Source: Ehretia macrophylla
Lineage: Eukaryota; Streptophyta; Magnoliopsida; Boraginales; Ehretiaceae
DNA length: 64,000 nt
Direction of reading: 5' to 3'
Assembly (NCBI GenBank): GCA_037974665.1
Contig: CM075773.1
Coordinates: 52,676,917 to 52,740,916 of the forward strand
Part shown: positions 12,925 to 25,530 of the stretch, in pieces
Layout of the letters: every line of letters starts with the position of its first letter
Position numbering within the stretch: position 1 is the first letter of the stretch
The notes under the pieces: generated by a model
Databases searched by the model: none
The model's input: only the letters and a program-made list of their open reading frames with translations
Told to the model about the DNA's origin: nothing
Made by a program: the position numbers and the translations under genes

Positions 12925-13012
12925 CAAAGACAGGCTGTCAAGAACATAGAGGAGGTATGATAGGCAGTTGGTCAGATCTAGTATGGATCGTAGATGGACG
13001 GTAGTTGGAGTC
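12919..13012 (+). pseudogene. trnA-UGC: Plastid trnA-UGC group II intron fragment fused to rrn16
   Basis: From ACTGAGACAAAGACAGGCTG through GTCAAGAACATAGAGGAGG and GGTCAGATCTAGTATGGATC to GATGGACGGTAGTTGGAGTC, this matches the 5' part of the plastid trnA-UGC intron. In the plastid inverted repeat, the rest of rrn16, trnI with its intron, and the trnA 5' exon lie between the two matched segments; all are absent here. The junction falls on ACTGA(GA), a string present in both parents. No tRNA exon is included. Confidence 0.88.
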
Positions 13013-14014
13013 TCAATTGCCAGTTATTCAGTGCCAGTAGGATAAGGAGTAGTTGCCTATGCTTCAAGATGAAAGAGTAGTTGCCCAGCCAATTTCTTTT
13101 CACCTCCAAAGTCAAAACTCTTTCACTGATAATAGAGTTGTTTCGATGCAATGGCGGACTAGGAAAGATAGAAAAGAAAGCCAGTAAGGTGTTTACAAGC
13201 TTGTTTGATAGAACAAGGTCAAGGGTAAACTTTAAGTTCCACCAATCTGCTTATTAAGGTGCCAAAGAAAAGGAGCTAAGAAGTTGCTAGATAAAGTTTC
13301 GAGTTGACGGGATCAAAAACAAATCTGTCCCAAAGAAAAAAGCCTAGTTGTAGTAGACGAAGATGGTCACCTAGGATAGGCAGACAAACCTGAACCTTAA
13401 AAAGTAGCCGGCAGAGACGCTACGGGAGAACCGCCTAGGATGGCGTAAGAGACTCGATCATCTCTTTCTTCAATGTGGGTTTATGCATTTGTCTTTTGAA
13501 TCGGCCAAGCGTTCAGAAAGGAGATGTTTAGCCAGTACAAGTAGTGTTTGTGGCACCCATCCAGACTTGGAGTGGAGTAGCCAGGAAGAGGCACCTAGGA
13601 GGGACAGAAAGAACAAAAACTAAGAGATTCACCTGCAGGGACGCGCTTCGGTCTAAGGCCTTGGCTGACTTACGATCTCCGCGAAGCTCCACCTTCAAAG
13701 GGGAGCTATGTAGATAGATTTTTTGGTCTTTACTTTCGTGTTTGGAGTAGGTGATAATGAGGAACAGCAAGGAGATGGCTTTTTAGCCAAAATAGTGTGG
13801 TGTGGGTAGCCTACCCCAATCAAGCATAGCGATCACTGAACGATTTCTTCCAATTCTTATTATAAATATTCTAGATGGTGAGAACAATGAAGCGGATTCT
13901 TCATCTGCACCAGAGAACTGGCATCTCAGAAGGAAATGAAAGCGAAAAGGGTCGCCGTCTTAGCTGAAACTGAAGAGGCTGGGTGGTCACTGATAATAAT
14001 AGTATGCCTGTAAA
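13013..14014. other. Spacer, no gene recognised
   Basis: There is an 80-codon minus-strand frame at 13528-13770 with no recognisable motif. No RNA gene seen. Confidence 0.45.
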
Positions 14015-14080
14015 GGTATGAAGTAAGTCGACTGATAAGAAGAAGTATGAAGTAAGTCGACCGATAGGGAGAGGTTTGAA
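14015..14080 (+). repeat. Two-unit short tandem repeat (family also at 55.5 kb)
   Basis: Two adjacent units share GTATGAAGTAAGTCGACYGA and continue ATAAGAAGAA or ATAGGGAGAGGTTTGAA. The same motif, with GGTTTGAAGACGCTCGACC units, recurs at 55478-55594. Confidence 0.75.
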
Positions 14081-15990
14081 TTCGCATAAGTAATGGTCAG
14101 ATATCGCCGTTGTAGCGCTAGTTCGAGGAGAAGTGCTATCGTCCCCACAAGAGAGGTTATGAAGATGGTCAATTGGCCTCTTGGTATATGTACGGTAAGA
14201 ACACTGCCTTCACTTATGTTGGCGAGGCTGGGAACATCTATTTCAAGAAATGCCGTCTTCCTTTCCTATTCACCATACGAAATTCTAGCTCATCCTCAGA
14301 TCAGGGGATACCTTAAGTCAGCAGCTTCCTTTGAAGATAGGGCATTTACATAAACTCCGAAGCCGTACCCAAGGAGCTTACATCAGGAAACTCCCAAGCT
14401 TGCTGAGGAAGGAACAAAACATAGATAGACACCGAACATCTACACTGATTGGGATTAAGCACTTTACAATAACACAACCCCTTTTATATGAGCACGCAAC
14501 AGGATCTCTCTGCCTAGGACTCTATGAATGCTCGAGAATACACAGCAATATAGCAGACTCTTGCCATTGAGATTCCCTTGGCCTAGGAACATTAAGATAG
14601 GGGAACCCCGGAGGGAAGAAAGATAACCTCGAGAAAGATACCGTCCAACTGCTTATATATGTGCGCATACCACTTTCGTCTATCTTTGCACTCCTAGCTC
14701 CCTTAGATCATTGGTTACCAAAAAGACTAGAACTCAGGAACATCAATATGGTTAGGGATCAAAAAGGTACGACCTTTAGCCTATTCCTTTCTGCCTTTTG
14801 AACGAATCTAGAACCTCAATTAGCAGATTCATTAGAAACCTTTCTTGGAAGACTCAATTCATTTGATAAGCCTAGTACATAATCACTGATAGGATCATTC
14901 CTGAAATTTACAAATCAATTAATGGGCACTTTAAAGCAAGTTGATCCTAGAAGACTAACCTCGTAGCTCACTTAGATCAATCAGTTCAAGCATTGACAAA
15001 CCCGCCTTCTTTCTGTGTTCAGGACGGAGACTCTTTCTGCCTTTGTCGAACTGCCTTGTCGCCTTGGCAGGCTTTGACCTGCTTTCCTTCGCTTACCGGA
15101 GAGCAGATTCTTTTTTACTGACTTTTCGCGGTTGATCGAACCTCGCACCTAAAGGAGTCGGTCTTTGTGAAGAGGAGGACTCTTCTCTTGCTGTCAAAAG
15201 TGCTTACTCATGGTCTATTGTGCAGTTGATGACATCATTCTGGACTAGTTTCCAGGCATACGCCAACTATACATACCGCTTTCTCGTTTAGGAATTTCTT
15301 AAGATTAAGGTTTGAAAGGACCAGGCGGCAATGAAGTATGAGTCTAAAACACTATATGCAGAGCTGCCTTAGCTCAATAGATCAATGAATTAGGAGATAA
15401 CTTCTTAAATGTTGGCGAATGGAAAAGAGTTACTTTAGGCACGAACCACAAACCCACGAACCTAATAGTTGGATCCATGAGGAGACAGGAGAAAGCCATT
15501 CATTCCCGTCATTGAGCCCGGATTGAGGATTGATTGACCTAAACCAAAGACTTTATTATTAGAGAAAGGCGTTCTCATACCCTGATACCGCTTTGTAGAA
15601 ACCTAGAACAGAAGAAAGTCTCTTTAGGATGGCTCTATCCTAGCTAGATCGAGTCACAACTACTAATTATATTATAGAAGACTCAGGCACACTTCCCTAT
15701 ACTTCTCCTAAGTGACATCAAAACCCTCTTTCAGTCGATTCGAAAGCAGCAATAAATGAGATTGAATCAGATAGAAGGTTCACCCCTTACCCTTCAAATG
15801 GGGGATTTAGGAGTTGAGACTTCCTTGTTCTTAGGCCCGCTGTAAGGCCAATAAGATCAGGAAGAAGGAGATTGATTTCTTCCCTTTCCATATGGTTGTT
15901 AGCTGTTCTGTGTCATGTCAAGCTAGTTCATGAATGAATGACAATCATGAGTGTCAATCGGCCTAGGTCCAGTCGTGGTCAAGCCTCGAA
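14081..15990. other. Spacer, no gene recognised
   Basis: Frames of 86 and 79 codons at 14093-14570 overlap each other and resemble nothing known. No tRNA or rRNA signature is visible. Confidence 0.45.
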
Positions 15991-16018
15991 TCGAATCTTG
16001 TCCCCGCCTAATCAGTGG
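15991..16018 (+). pseudogene. trnfM-CAU: 3' end fragment of mitochondrial trnfM with its flank
   Basis: The T-loop, T-stem 3' side and acceptor 3' strand of trnfM (TCGAATCTTGTCCCCGCCT) are followed by the same trailer, AATCAGTGG, that follows the fuller trnfM copy at 27697-27770. Nothing upstream resembles the D or anticodon arms, so this is a 28-base remnant. Confidence 0.75.
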
Positions 16019-16409
16019 AACATTGTTCACTGGGATAGAAGGCTGGTCCCAACCTGTCTACCAATGTCATTTCATGAAGATGGACACTGGCTTGGGGGTG
16101 GGCACCTATCTGACATATAATTGGTATAGCTGGTATACATAATTCTTATTGTGAAAAATAGTTCCACCCTATTCTCGGCTCTACTACGATTAGTGTCTCT
16201 AAAATTCAAATGGTAGAGAGTTTTTGAACACTCTCAGATATATTACCTGGTATTACGAATATTGAGGAAATTCTTATTGGGCAAATATGGTACTATTTTT
16301 TTTAAAGAAATCTATGTCTTTCCTATTTGTAGCAACAGTGTCCAATCTTTTCCTACTTCTTTGTCTGAAACTCGGCTCAATGGAATTCTTTAACTCCCTT
16401 TTTTAGAAA

Positions 16410-17225
16410 ATGGGGTTCTTTCTTGGGAGTCGAGTCCTATTGAGTAGGGGCTTAGGCTGTGAAGGATGGCTCCTTTTGTTTTTGATTTTAGTCACTTTCG
16501 GGATCTGTGACGCAACGATACTGAATATGATGGGAGAAAATGATACAGTTAACCAAGGGCCACATAGGGATGATGCCGGCTCCTCTTCAATACAAAATTA
16601 GGAATCGGACTCAGAGAGTTAGCGAAAGTACCTCAACTGCTCCTCAAGTACAAAGGGAAATGCCGCCTCCCAACCATCAACAGAATGCGCCCCCGCTGAT
16701 AGGGCCCCCGACCAATCAACCTCATCCACTGGGGCTCGCCCTCAAGGAGATAGTGGTCTACCAACTATCGATAGTGAGAGCCCGAACGCTTCGAGAAAAA
16801 GAAAAGCGGATCCGGGGGATGGAGAAAGCCCTTCTTCAGTACGAAGAAAGGTGGCTTTGGAGTTTGAACCGTCTCCGTCCCACGCTAATCAGGAACTGCC
16901 TCCTGTTGACCAGGAGTCCTTGAACTCTTTTTCAGAGCTTCTCACTGCTCACCGAAGGATCGTGGATCGAATCCAGGATCTGTGCAGAGAGCTACACACT
17001 AGGGTTCCAAGCGGCTTCCAAGCGGAGCCTTTCACGAAAATGTTAGAGGACAGACATAGAGCCGACAAAATAACTGAGATGCTCGATAGTGTCGAAATGA
17101 AAAGGGGTCGGAGCGATTATTTTGAGGAGGTCTTGAGTCACTTTCAAGACTTTCGAAGTAATGGGGTTACCGAGCGAACTCTCCACAAGGAGTACCAAGG
17201 AAAAGGAAATGAGGTCCACGTCTAG
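16410..17225 (+). pseudogene. Interrupted mitochondrial-type ORF, 271 codons
   Basis: One reading frame runs from ATG at 16410 to TAG at 17225, interrupted by two in-frame TAG codons at about codons 64 and 71. The N-terminus has a hydrophobic helix (LLLFLILVTFGIC). A polar, Ser/Pro-rich linker with a basic patch (SPNASRKRKADPGDGESPSS) follows. The C-terminal 120 residues are charged and probably helical (ELLTAHRRIVDRIQDLCREL, then KMLEDRHRADKITEMLDSVE). The translation style resembles hypothetical ORFs of angiosperm mitochondria, but I cannot name a family or function. A shorter frame from 16540 overlaps it in another phase and is probably a shadow. C-to-U editing, the angiosperm type, cannot remove a UAG stop. 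A functional remnant would have to start downstream, for example at GTG 16851 (124 codons). Confidence 0.55.
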
Positions 17226-20200
17226 CTAAGATCCGCTCTTGTACTTTATAAGCGCACAAGGATATTTACATGCAATCGAAAATTTGATAACTAAGAAAGC
17301 AGAGCACGACGGAAGAATAGTCGACTATAAAGGAGAGAGAGGGAGTTTCTGGTAAGGGAAAGTCATCAATAAAGTGAAAGCAAGCGAAAGGCAAATAGAG
17401 TGACTCGACTTGAAAGTGTGTCAGTCCCGAGCATATAGTTCCAAGCCCTCTAGTTCGAGTGAGAATTCCCAGCCATCCATAAATAGCTTTCCTCAAAGAG
17501 AAAATGGTTCAAAAGTCTCCCTAGATCCCGATTTGAGAGAAAAAGATGGCAGCTAGGTGAAAAGGGGTTAGGGCTAATGAGTTAACATGCCAACGAGCTT
17601 GCAGTTGTAGTTTGAGTCTTTAGGCAATCTCTAAAACAGCGGATCTGCTAATGGTTAGGTGGTTAGCGAACATCGCCTTTATCATCTAGGACTAAGACCT
17701 TTACACCCGCACCTTTCAGTCAAGCTTCAAACCATCCAGCCTTAGCTTCCTTCATTCCCTTTAAGTTCTTGTTATTCTAAGCTAAGGGCCCCCCTCATTC
17801 ATCTATAAATAGGGTACCTTTGCTTCAAGCTATAGCTGCTGCAAGGTTGCTTAAAAACGCTACTAGCTACTTATTTATTTCATTTTTCAAACAATTAAAG
17901 CCTACGCTTTCTCTTCGTTACACTTGCCTTAAATCACTTTCTTCAGAAGTCCTCAGGTTCAATCATTCTTTTCTTCCCTTCTTCCTTGCCCGCTTCCATT
18001 GATTAGGAGCGCCAGGGCCAAGGAGAGATAGAGGTTGGGCATTCAAAATAAGGCCTTATTGGCGGGGATTGATTCTTCCATCATTCACCTCATCATAACA
18101 AATCCCCAACTCCTATCGGGAGCTTTTTAGGGGTGGGCTAGACTGGGAGAAACGCGTAAACCCGGGTAATTTCCCCACAATCGACCCTTTAACAATGAGT
18201 AGCATTATTATGAAGTAGTGGTAGAAATGATTGGTCAGGATCTACCTGCAATAGGAATATACGTAGTCGAGGACTGCCTGGTAAACCTAAGTGGTACAAG
18301 TATTTCGAGACCAGGTGGTAGTGAATAACCGAAGGAATGGGAAGCTGGGGTCCTATTGAACTGGTAAAGAAGATCATATTGGATGGGCTGATGGGGCTGC
18401 CTAGCAATCCTCTCTTGTTATTGTGTTGGGCAGTATGCTCTGGGTCGGGAAGAACCATGCTAGATCTAATGAGGGTCCTTGGCTGATTGGCTACTAAGGA
18501 TGATGGAGTCAGTTACTATAGTGCATTAAGCACAAGCAAAGCACCTAGCCTTATTTATCGCAAATCGATCACACGCCCTGGATAAGTTATTTTTTTCCTC
18601 ACTGCTTAAATAAAATGGATTTAGGAGCGATTCCACGTGCTAGCCGAAAGGTTGATTCGGATTCTACTTGACTTAGTTGAAGTTGAAGGTAGGAGAGCAG
18701 CAAAGCCTCTTCCCCCTACGCCCTAAAAAGAAAAAACGGAGCAAGATAGCTTCCATTGATCATTGAGAGAGAAATCGAGATGTGAGAAGAGAATAGCTTT
18801 TATTCAATAGCCATTGCCTGGAAAGCTTTACTTTAAGTGGAGTGGCCAGGCTCTGATCTTCTTCCTCTTCGCGACTATAAATGAATGCTATCGGTATTCA
18901 ATCATATATATACAAAGTGTGATGCGGGTTACCTTAGAGTTAGAGAAAGAATTTCTAATTATTGCTATTATGAAATAAGGGGTAGAAGGAATTGTTGACT
19001 ATACGAGAATTCCTCCATTCCAGAATAAGCATCCCCTGCAGTTGCAGTTACCTTTAAAAGGAATGATCTCGGACATCAATCTAAAGAGAATTTGTTTTCC
19101 TTTACACGGGCAATTTCCTTATCTTATTAAAGGAAAAGGAAGAACTCGCTAGGCACCAAGGCTTATTTTATTTCACTCCTAACTTTCCTTGAGCCTGGTT
19201 AAGAAGGGTCCAATCCCAGCTTCTGAAAAAAGAGTGAATTGACTAAGCTAACCCTGAGTTCGCAGTCGATTCGGCAACAAAAAAAGCAAAGACCACCGCG
19301 AGTGACCCATAGCTGATCTACGACTCACTAAAGGCTCCATTCTAGTAATAGAATCTAATTCCGTAAAGATAAGATCTTATTATTCAAAAGAACTGAAATT
19401 GATTATGCTATTCCCCTGCCCCCCTGATCAACCCCGCTGTAATCCTAACAACTCCATATCATTCATTATGAAAGCGAAAGAGACAATGTGTCGCCCTAAC
19501 CAACAAATCGATAAATGGGAATGCATTACCTAATATTGAGATAATGAGCAATGCTGATAACAGCAAATGGTTCCTAACCTCAACAAAATCAGAGTTATCC
19601 GACTATTCGGCAACACGCTTGGATAAGTAAGGCGATGAACCATACCTCTATCTCTAGGCGCTATGATGTGTTATTGAGGGATGAAGATCTCGATGATTCA
19701 GATTATGATCTCGATCTAGTCGACTCTGTTGATTCAGTAGATCCGGCCAGTTGAACGCTTTCTAGCAGCACCAAAAGCTGTGGTAGTGGGATATGGAAGT
19801 TAAAGAATTCCCTTCTTCATTCGCTGCTTGAGTTGAGTATGCTAGGGCTACACTAGCTGAGCCTCATTCCGTCCAGTACCCAACAAAGCTTGGGCTATTA
19901 TTCTACTACTGGTGGGACTCTTTATTCCACTACTGAATTGAATGTCTGCCTTGGTATTCCTTACTTTACTATTGATAGTAAAGGAAAGAGGTAGGCCTAA
20001 AGGGGCTATTTCGTTAGGCTATGGGGCCCTTCTTCTTTACTTCAATCAATAAGAAAGACAAAGAGAGTTGGTATTCTCAAGGGGCAGGCCTTAGTCCGTT
20101 GAGCTCTTTGCTCGGCCCGTTACGTGTGCTGCTATACTATAGCAAACTGACTAGCAACTTCTCACTGTAAAGGTCAAAGTATAGTTAGATTGCTGCAATG

Positions 20201-22594
20201 TGCGATGTCTCTGCCGATAATTGGGCTTCCTCTGCCAGGCAATCTATTCTACTAGTGACTGACCAGTTGAGAAGATAGCAGGGAGCAAGAGTGTTTGTCA
20301 GATAGTATCCCTTACTTAATGATTAGGAAATGAGGAATGACTTTAGCAGCTTGGAACCTCCTACCAAGGGCTTTAGCATTTTAATATATCTTTAAAGGAA
20401 GACGCAAGAGCAGATCCCTATCTTCCACCTTGAGGGAAGCAAAACAACAACACTAATGGGGTCACCCGTGGGAAGGTGCAAAGGCCCAAAAAAGAGGGAT
20501 TCCCGGAACCAAGCTTCCTAGTTCTACACCTTATACCAAAGCGCGGGACTGTACTGTATTGTATGCTAATAAAATAGAAAGTCTTTGGTATAACTCTTAT
20601 TTACTCCGTTCACCCCTCTCCTAACGAAGGCAAGTGCCACTCCTAGCGCTAAGCATAAAAAGCTCTCACGCGCGCTATAGACTCTATCAGACTAGGAAGA
20701 TCTTACCCTTCCCTAACCCAAAGAGGTTAATCGATGCAACTGCACTCTGTCTTGTCTTTCCTTGAAAGACTAGCTCTTCCTTACTAACCTTTCCTTACTC
20801 CTTGTTTAGCTAGAAGAAGTAGAACGGGCGGACAGTTTCAATCACCATTCATTTGTCAAGAAACCTCGGACTAAAGGTGCTTTAAATAAGAAAAGCACAT
20901 GCCACTAACTTCATATTCCGTTTAATAAAAAAAGGTAGTCACTCGCTTGTTAAAAGAAGAAGGGAGTTTACTGGCTCGACTGAGAGTGGTACTTTCGCTA
21001 GAATCAATCGAAAGGATTAAGCGATCGTAGACTTCCTTTCATGGATTAGAATCAAAGCACTGGTTCCAAGCCGCTTGCCCGGCCGAGGAAGTTAGCGCAG
21101 TTCATTCAATGCCTAGTCTTCATTTCCCTTTCGTAGGCTAAGCTTCCCGCCTTCCTTCATACAGGGGAAGTTCTCATATCCTCGATGAACTTTCGCTAGA
21201 ATGAGGAGCAGACTCAGTCGCTTCCTTCTTTCTTCGCCCCAAAGGTCTGCTTTCTATTCTATATAGACTTTTTAGAAATGCTTTACTGTACTTCATATGT
21301 CAAATAACTGTTAGCCTTACTTCATCCGCTGCAATAAGACTTGGAAAAGGAACTTCCCTGAGCCTTGGATTACTTTCTAAAATAGGGGAATAGTGAATTG
21401 AATCTTTTTCTCTAAAGCACCGTGCCCATGGTGTGAGGAAGCTTAGCACGCACCGACCAAGAAAGGACTACAGCTAGACGTAAGCCCTAAAACACTTTCT
21501 CAAAAACAGTTCCTTCTTTCTTTCCTGCCTTCAACTTAGAGTTGAAGTTCAATTCCATAGCTTCATGCTGACTGACTTCTTGGCTTCTTGAAGTGAATGC
21601 TTAATCTTATCTTGCCTTGTTGAATCTGTCTTTGATTTGGTAATAGAGAGAATTTTGTATAAAAGAATATGCAAGTATATCTGAACTCGATTCCGTGAAC
21701 ACTTGATCTTGCAAATGAGAAGTGGATCTATATTGCTATTTCGCAAGGGGACTAATTGAATTTCATTCTTGTCTGCTAAGAGAATTATTCTTCCGATGCT
21801 TATGTTTCAATTCTAACAGGGCATTCAATTAACTAGTCTCCCTTGGTTCCCCCCGTCGGGAATGGAGGATTCTAAACCTTGCCTTTTTTTTTATTTCTAA
21901 TGTCAAACTGCCTTTTTTGCCTGAAAGCTCTAGCCCTTAAGGCCCAATTAGCCCTTCTAGCCTTTGAAAGCAATTACCATGTCTTAGAAGGAAAGTCATC
22001 GGGGTTCGCCAAAGAAGAAGACCGGTTAATTGAACACTTATCTATTCTCTATGATAAATGGATAAGATCCCAAAAGCGTATTCTCATTCACTTCCTCCAC
22101 TATTGGTCAGTAATGAAAGAGCGGCAAAAGTCAGAGCTGCTACAGATTCAGTTCCCTTTCTTACATCGGTTGACTCTCTTTCTAAGAGCAGAGCAAGGAC
22201 AAATATAGTGGTGTACTTTTGCCATGGTAAACTGCCAAAGCTTCTACTCTGAGCCTTTTCTAATACCTCTCTTACCTCTCTCTATCTGTAACTGTCCTGT
22301 GTTACCTGTTACTACTCCTCTAGAAGCGAAACTAGTATTCTAATACAGATCCTTTACAGGTACAGTCCTGTAATAGCTCTTACCAAGGCCGCTATTCCTG
22401 CTAAGGAATAGAGTAGGCCTTGACCTTCTATATTATAGTGTTAACAGTGCATCTGCGACATCAATAAGGAAAGGGGATAAGATCTATAGATCCTAAGATG
22501 TATAGATCGGGTACAGACTAGTAGTGGTGTCGTATGTTCGCTGAGGCCCCTCCTTAGGCCCAAGGAGATATGGTTAGTTGTAGCCAGCTAACGA
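17226..22594. other. Long spacer, no gene recognised
   Basis: Five kilobases without a supportable gene. Noted frames are 18189-18458 minus (89 codons), 19635-19754 plus (39 residues, Asp-rich) and 21900-22208 plus (102 residues, Leu-rich). None has a recognisable domain. No tRNA or rRNA was found. Confidence 0.5.
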
Positions 22595-23115
22595 CACAAG
22601 GATGATGGACTCCTCTTTAGGAAGCTATGGGAACCTCCCGATTGGTCACCCAACAGACCTACGCCATATACTAAGACCAGAGCACAAGAGAACAAGATAA
22701 CCTGGCCAAAAGAGAGGTTCGACCGCAGTGGGGTGACTGAGACCGAAGGGGGATCTGGATACCCGCCCCTAGCCCATATGAGAAATGAAAATGAACATGA
22801 TGGACTAGGCCTGGCAAGCTAACGTCAAACACCTCGGTGGTATATCCAGGGTGACATGACGCTGAAGGACGAGACGCTGGACAAACCAGGCGATCGTTGG
22901 GACATGCGTTGCCCGTTGAGTGCGCTTGGCCTTACACTCATACGCCTTTTGGGGAACACGAGGAAAAAACTTCAAGTAGATCGATCGATACTCACAATAG
23001 AACTAGCTCGCAAAGAAGGAGCAGGAATGTCACTGGCTAACAAAAAGGGAAGCCTAATAGTCCTAATCAAAAGAAATCCTGGAAAGCCAAGGGAAAACCA
23101 TCCAATTCCCTAGTG
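22595..23115 (+). pseudogene. Cluster of coding-like frames, unrecognised
   Basis: Two successive frames look protein-like. The first is open from about 22595 to 22825 without an early ATG; its translation includes LLFRKLWEPPDWSPNRPTPY and ERFDRSGVTETEGGSGYPPL. The second is 22856-23113, ATG-started and 85 residues (MTLKDETLDKPGDRWDMRCP at its start, SLIVLIKRNPGKPRENHPIP at its end). They lie in different phases with no ribosomal, respiratory or maturase motif. They may be remnants of an imported gene or element; I cannot say which. Confidence 0.3.
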
Positions 23116-23172
23116 TAACAACCCCTTATTGTATATAAGAGCTCAACTTTCTTGTAATTGTATATTTGAGCT

Positions 23173-23735
23173 ATGAGCTATTCTCCTCCTGGGACAATGG
23201 CAATAGCCAAAAAGGCCAATGAAACTACTCTTACACCTCGTGGTTGGGAACTCCAAAGGGAACTCACACTCACAGGAAAAAAAGACTGTTCGATTGGGGA
23301 CTACTACTAGAGAAAGAACCCCATATAAAAGGACCACTCCAACTGCATCTATCCCAATGGTTGGAACATAACTCAGCTATACATATGCTCTATATTTTCA
23401 ATCTATCTTACATTGTCTTGCCTACTCGCTTACCCGAGAAGAGAATCAGCTATCCCGGAGACTACTATTATAAGTATTAACTAGGGACTGGTATAAAGAC
23501 TGGTGGAAAACGGAATAGCGATATGGGGACTTCACCTATTGATACCAGGACTACTGTTACGTGGAATATGGAGACAGGGAGTCCAACTCAATCCCCATCG
23601 AAAAGAATTGCAAATGTATTCAAGGGAGCTCGTACTCCAACAGAATTGAAGGCAAAAATTCTTGATGCCCTTATTACTCGAAATGCAGGGGAATATCTTA
23701 TGACTCCAACTTGGCTTGGGAGAATCCTACAGTAG
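23173..23735 (+). pseudogene. Further unrecognised coding-like frames
   Basis: A 45-codon ATG frame at 23173 gives a protein-like reading (MAIAKKANETTLTPRGWELQ, then RELTLTGKKDCSIGDYY). A second frame at 23523-23735 gives KRIANVFKGARTPTELKAKI followed by LDALITRNAGEYL. Upstream, 23125-23160 is AT-rich with TATATAAG. Together with the preceding cluster they may represent one degraded import. No family recognised. Confidence 0.25.
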
Positions 23736-25530
23736 ACATCAAGAAGAAATCTGTGACTTCCAACGAGCTCGGCTTTAAACATTGATGAGAAAGAGGATAA
23801 CTGTCATAACCCATATATATCGGGAGGATACCGCACATAACCCACATACTTATCCTGCGGTGACAAAGCCCAGAGCAAAAATGAGGGGAAAGTCCCCGGA
23901 CAGAAGTAACAACAGCCATCTCGACGGACAGACACAGCATTCATCACAGGAGAATAACCTTTCTTTTCTTTATATCACTAACAAGGGAATACCCTTTATC
24001 CCTTCCATATGAACTTGTAATATAACCTTACCTGGAAGATAAAGATACCTGCGGAAGAGGTGAGGTACTTCCATTCCACTAGCTTTCCCTCTCCTTTTAG
24101 TCGAGCTACTTTAGGACCATTTTACTTTGATATTCTCTTAACCTCAAATAAAAAATATGTATATATCTTATTAGAATCTTAAGATGATATTAATACCCTA
24201 TTAATAGAATACTAACTAGTTAAGTAATACTCAGTAATACTAAGAAATATAAAACAGTCGAGCGTCTACGGACCTTCCCCTGCTTGCCCAAAAGAGATTG
24301 ATGGCACTTGATCTAAAACTGACAGCAATGGAACAGAACTCTCAGGGAAATATAGCCCTGCCCTCAAAAAGAAAGAGAGATTCTGACTCCCTATAGGAAA
24401 ACCAGAATCAAGCCCTAGATTCTATCTGTCTTAGGACTAAATGCATAGAGGGCAACGGGATAGAAGACAACTCAACTGTCTGCAAGGAAACTCTCAAGAG
24501 AACTTCCAAGTTGGTAGGGAAGCCGCCTAGAAGAGAACACATTTGCCTTACAATGGAAGGTACGTAGCGTCACTGATGGAGAAACTACTTATTATATAAT
24601 AATCTAGAAACAAAGGATTATCCAACAAAAACAAGCGAAAAATACGGTCTTTCGTGATCGAATGCGCCCTTCTCCGGCTTGAAAGAGTCACCCCTTGCTT
24701 CACTTTAGGCAATTCATTAACGGCTCCTTCTTCATTGACAAAGTCTCGGGTCGCACCTGGGGCTAGTCTTGGCGTTTTCGAGGCGTCACAGATTGGAATT
24801 CTTCTACCCTTCCCCTAACATCGAGGGATTGGGGGAATGGAATGCTTAAACCTTGCTTTCCCCCAAGGATCCCTCAATACTCAATGCTTCATCAATACGC
24901 GAGGTAGCCTATATATAGTTAAAGTACCGGTACACTGCATCCATCCCTTAAGCCATTTTATTTAACCTTTCTCGTTGCTCACTACAACTGCAGAAAGACT
25001 CTTGCCTAAGCCGATAGCAGCGCCTGCTCCTAGTTCTCTAGCTGCCTTAGCGTGTCAACTATTTGGCTCAGGGGCTACAAAAAGAATTGATTCTAGACTA
25101 TCCTCATTCCCCTTTTATTCGCCTCGTCGTCTCTCAAACCTCTGGGGTTTGTTTTGTTTAAAGATCATGTGCTCTGTTATAGGCTCACACTTCCTCGCTT
25201 TTAGCAGCGATATGCCATCAAGCAGTTCTAATCTTCTTGTCTTACCTTTACCGCTTCAATCGACTGCTTTGAATTGAAAGACCTTCCGTGGCACCTTTCG
25301 CATAATGGCTCTTATTAAAATCCTTGAGTTAAGAACAAACTAAAAGCAACCCCCTTGCAGATCTCATGTTGCATATAGTAATTGCAGAAATTTCTAACGA
25401 CCAGTTTTGATGTAGTGAGTCTAGATAAGTTACCGAAACCAGCTTTCCGGGGGAATTCCTGAGTCAAACTAAAACACGAGGTCTAGCGCCCTAGACCGGG
25501 GACTCAAAGAAAGCACAACTGGAGGACTAA
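23736..25530. other. Spacer with an AT-rich patch
   Basis: Bases 24140-24255 are very AT-rich (AAATAAAAAATATGTATATA and similar). A 100-codon plus frame at 24975-25277 is Ser/Leu-rich and unmatched. No RNA gene was seen. Confidence 0.45.

Noticed and set aside
12691-12960. 89-codon open frame on the plus strand
   Set aside because: It lies over the plastid 16S rRNA and trnA intron fragments, so the translation has no meaning.
13444-13452. CGTAAGAGA promoter-like match (also 37715-37723 plus and CATAAGAGA at 39084-39092 minus)
   Set aside because: There is no clear A/T-rich upstream box and no gene downstream. Nine-base matches are expected by chance in 64 kb.
19635-19754. Asp-rich 39-residue frame (LDDSDYDLDLVDSVDSVD)
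   Set aside because: It recalls the acidic repeats of plastid Ycf2, but the stretch is short and low-complexity, and no flanking Ycf2 sequence was recognised. A chance run of GAT codons is as likely.
22500-22560. Group II intron domain V candidate (GTGTCGTATGTTCGCTGAGG)
   Set aside because: It resembles GCCGTATG only weakly, and the expected hairpin and TACGGTTC partner are missing.
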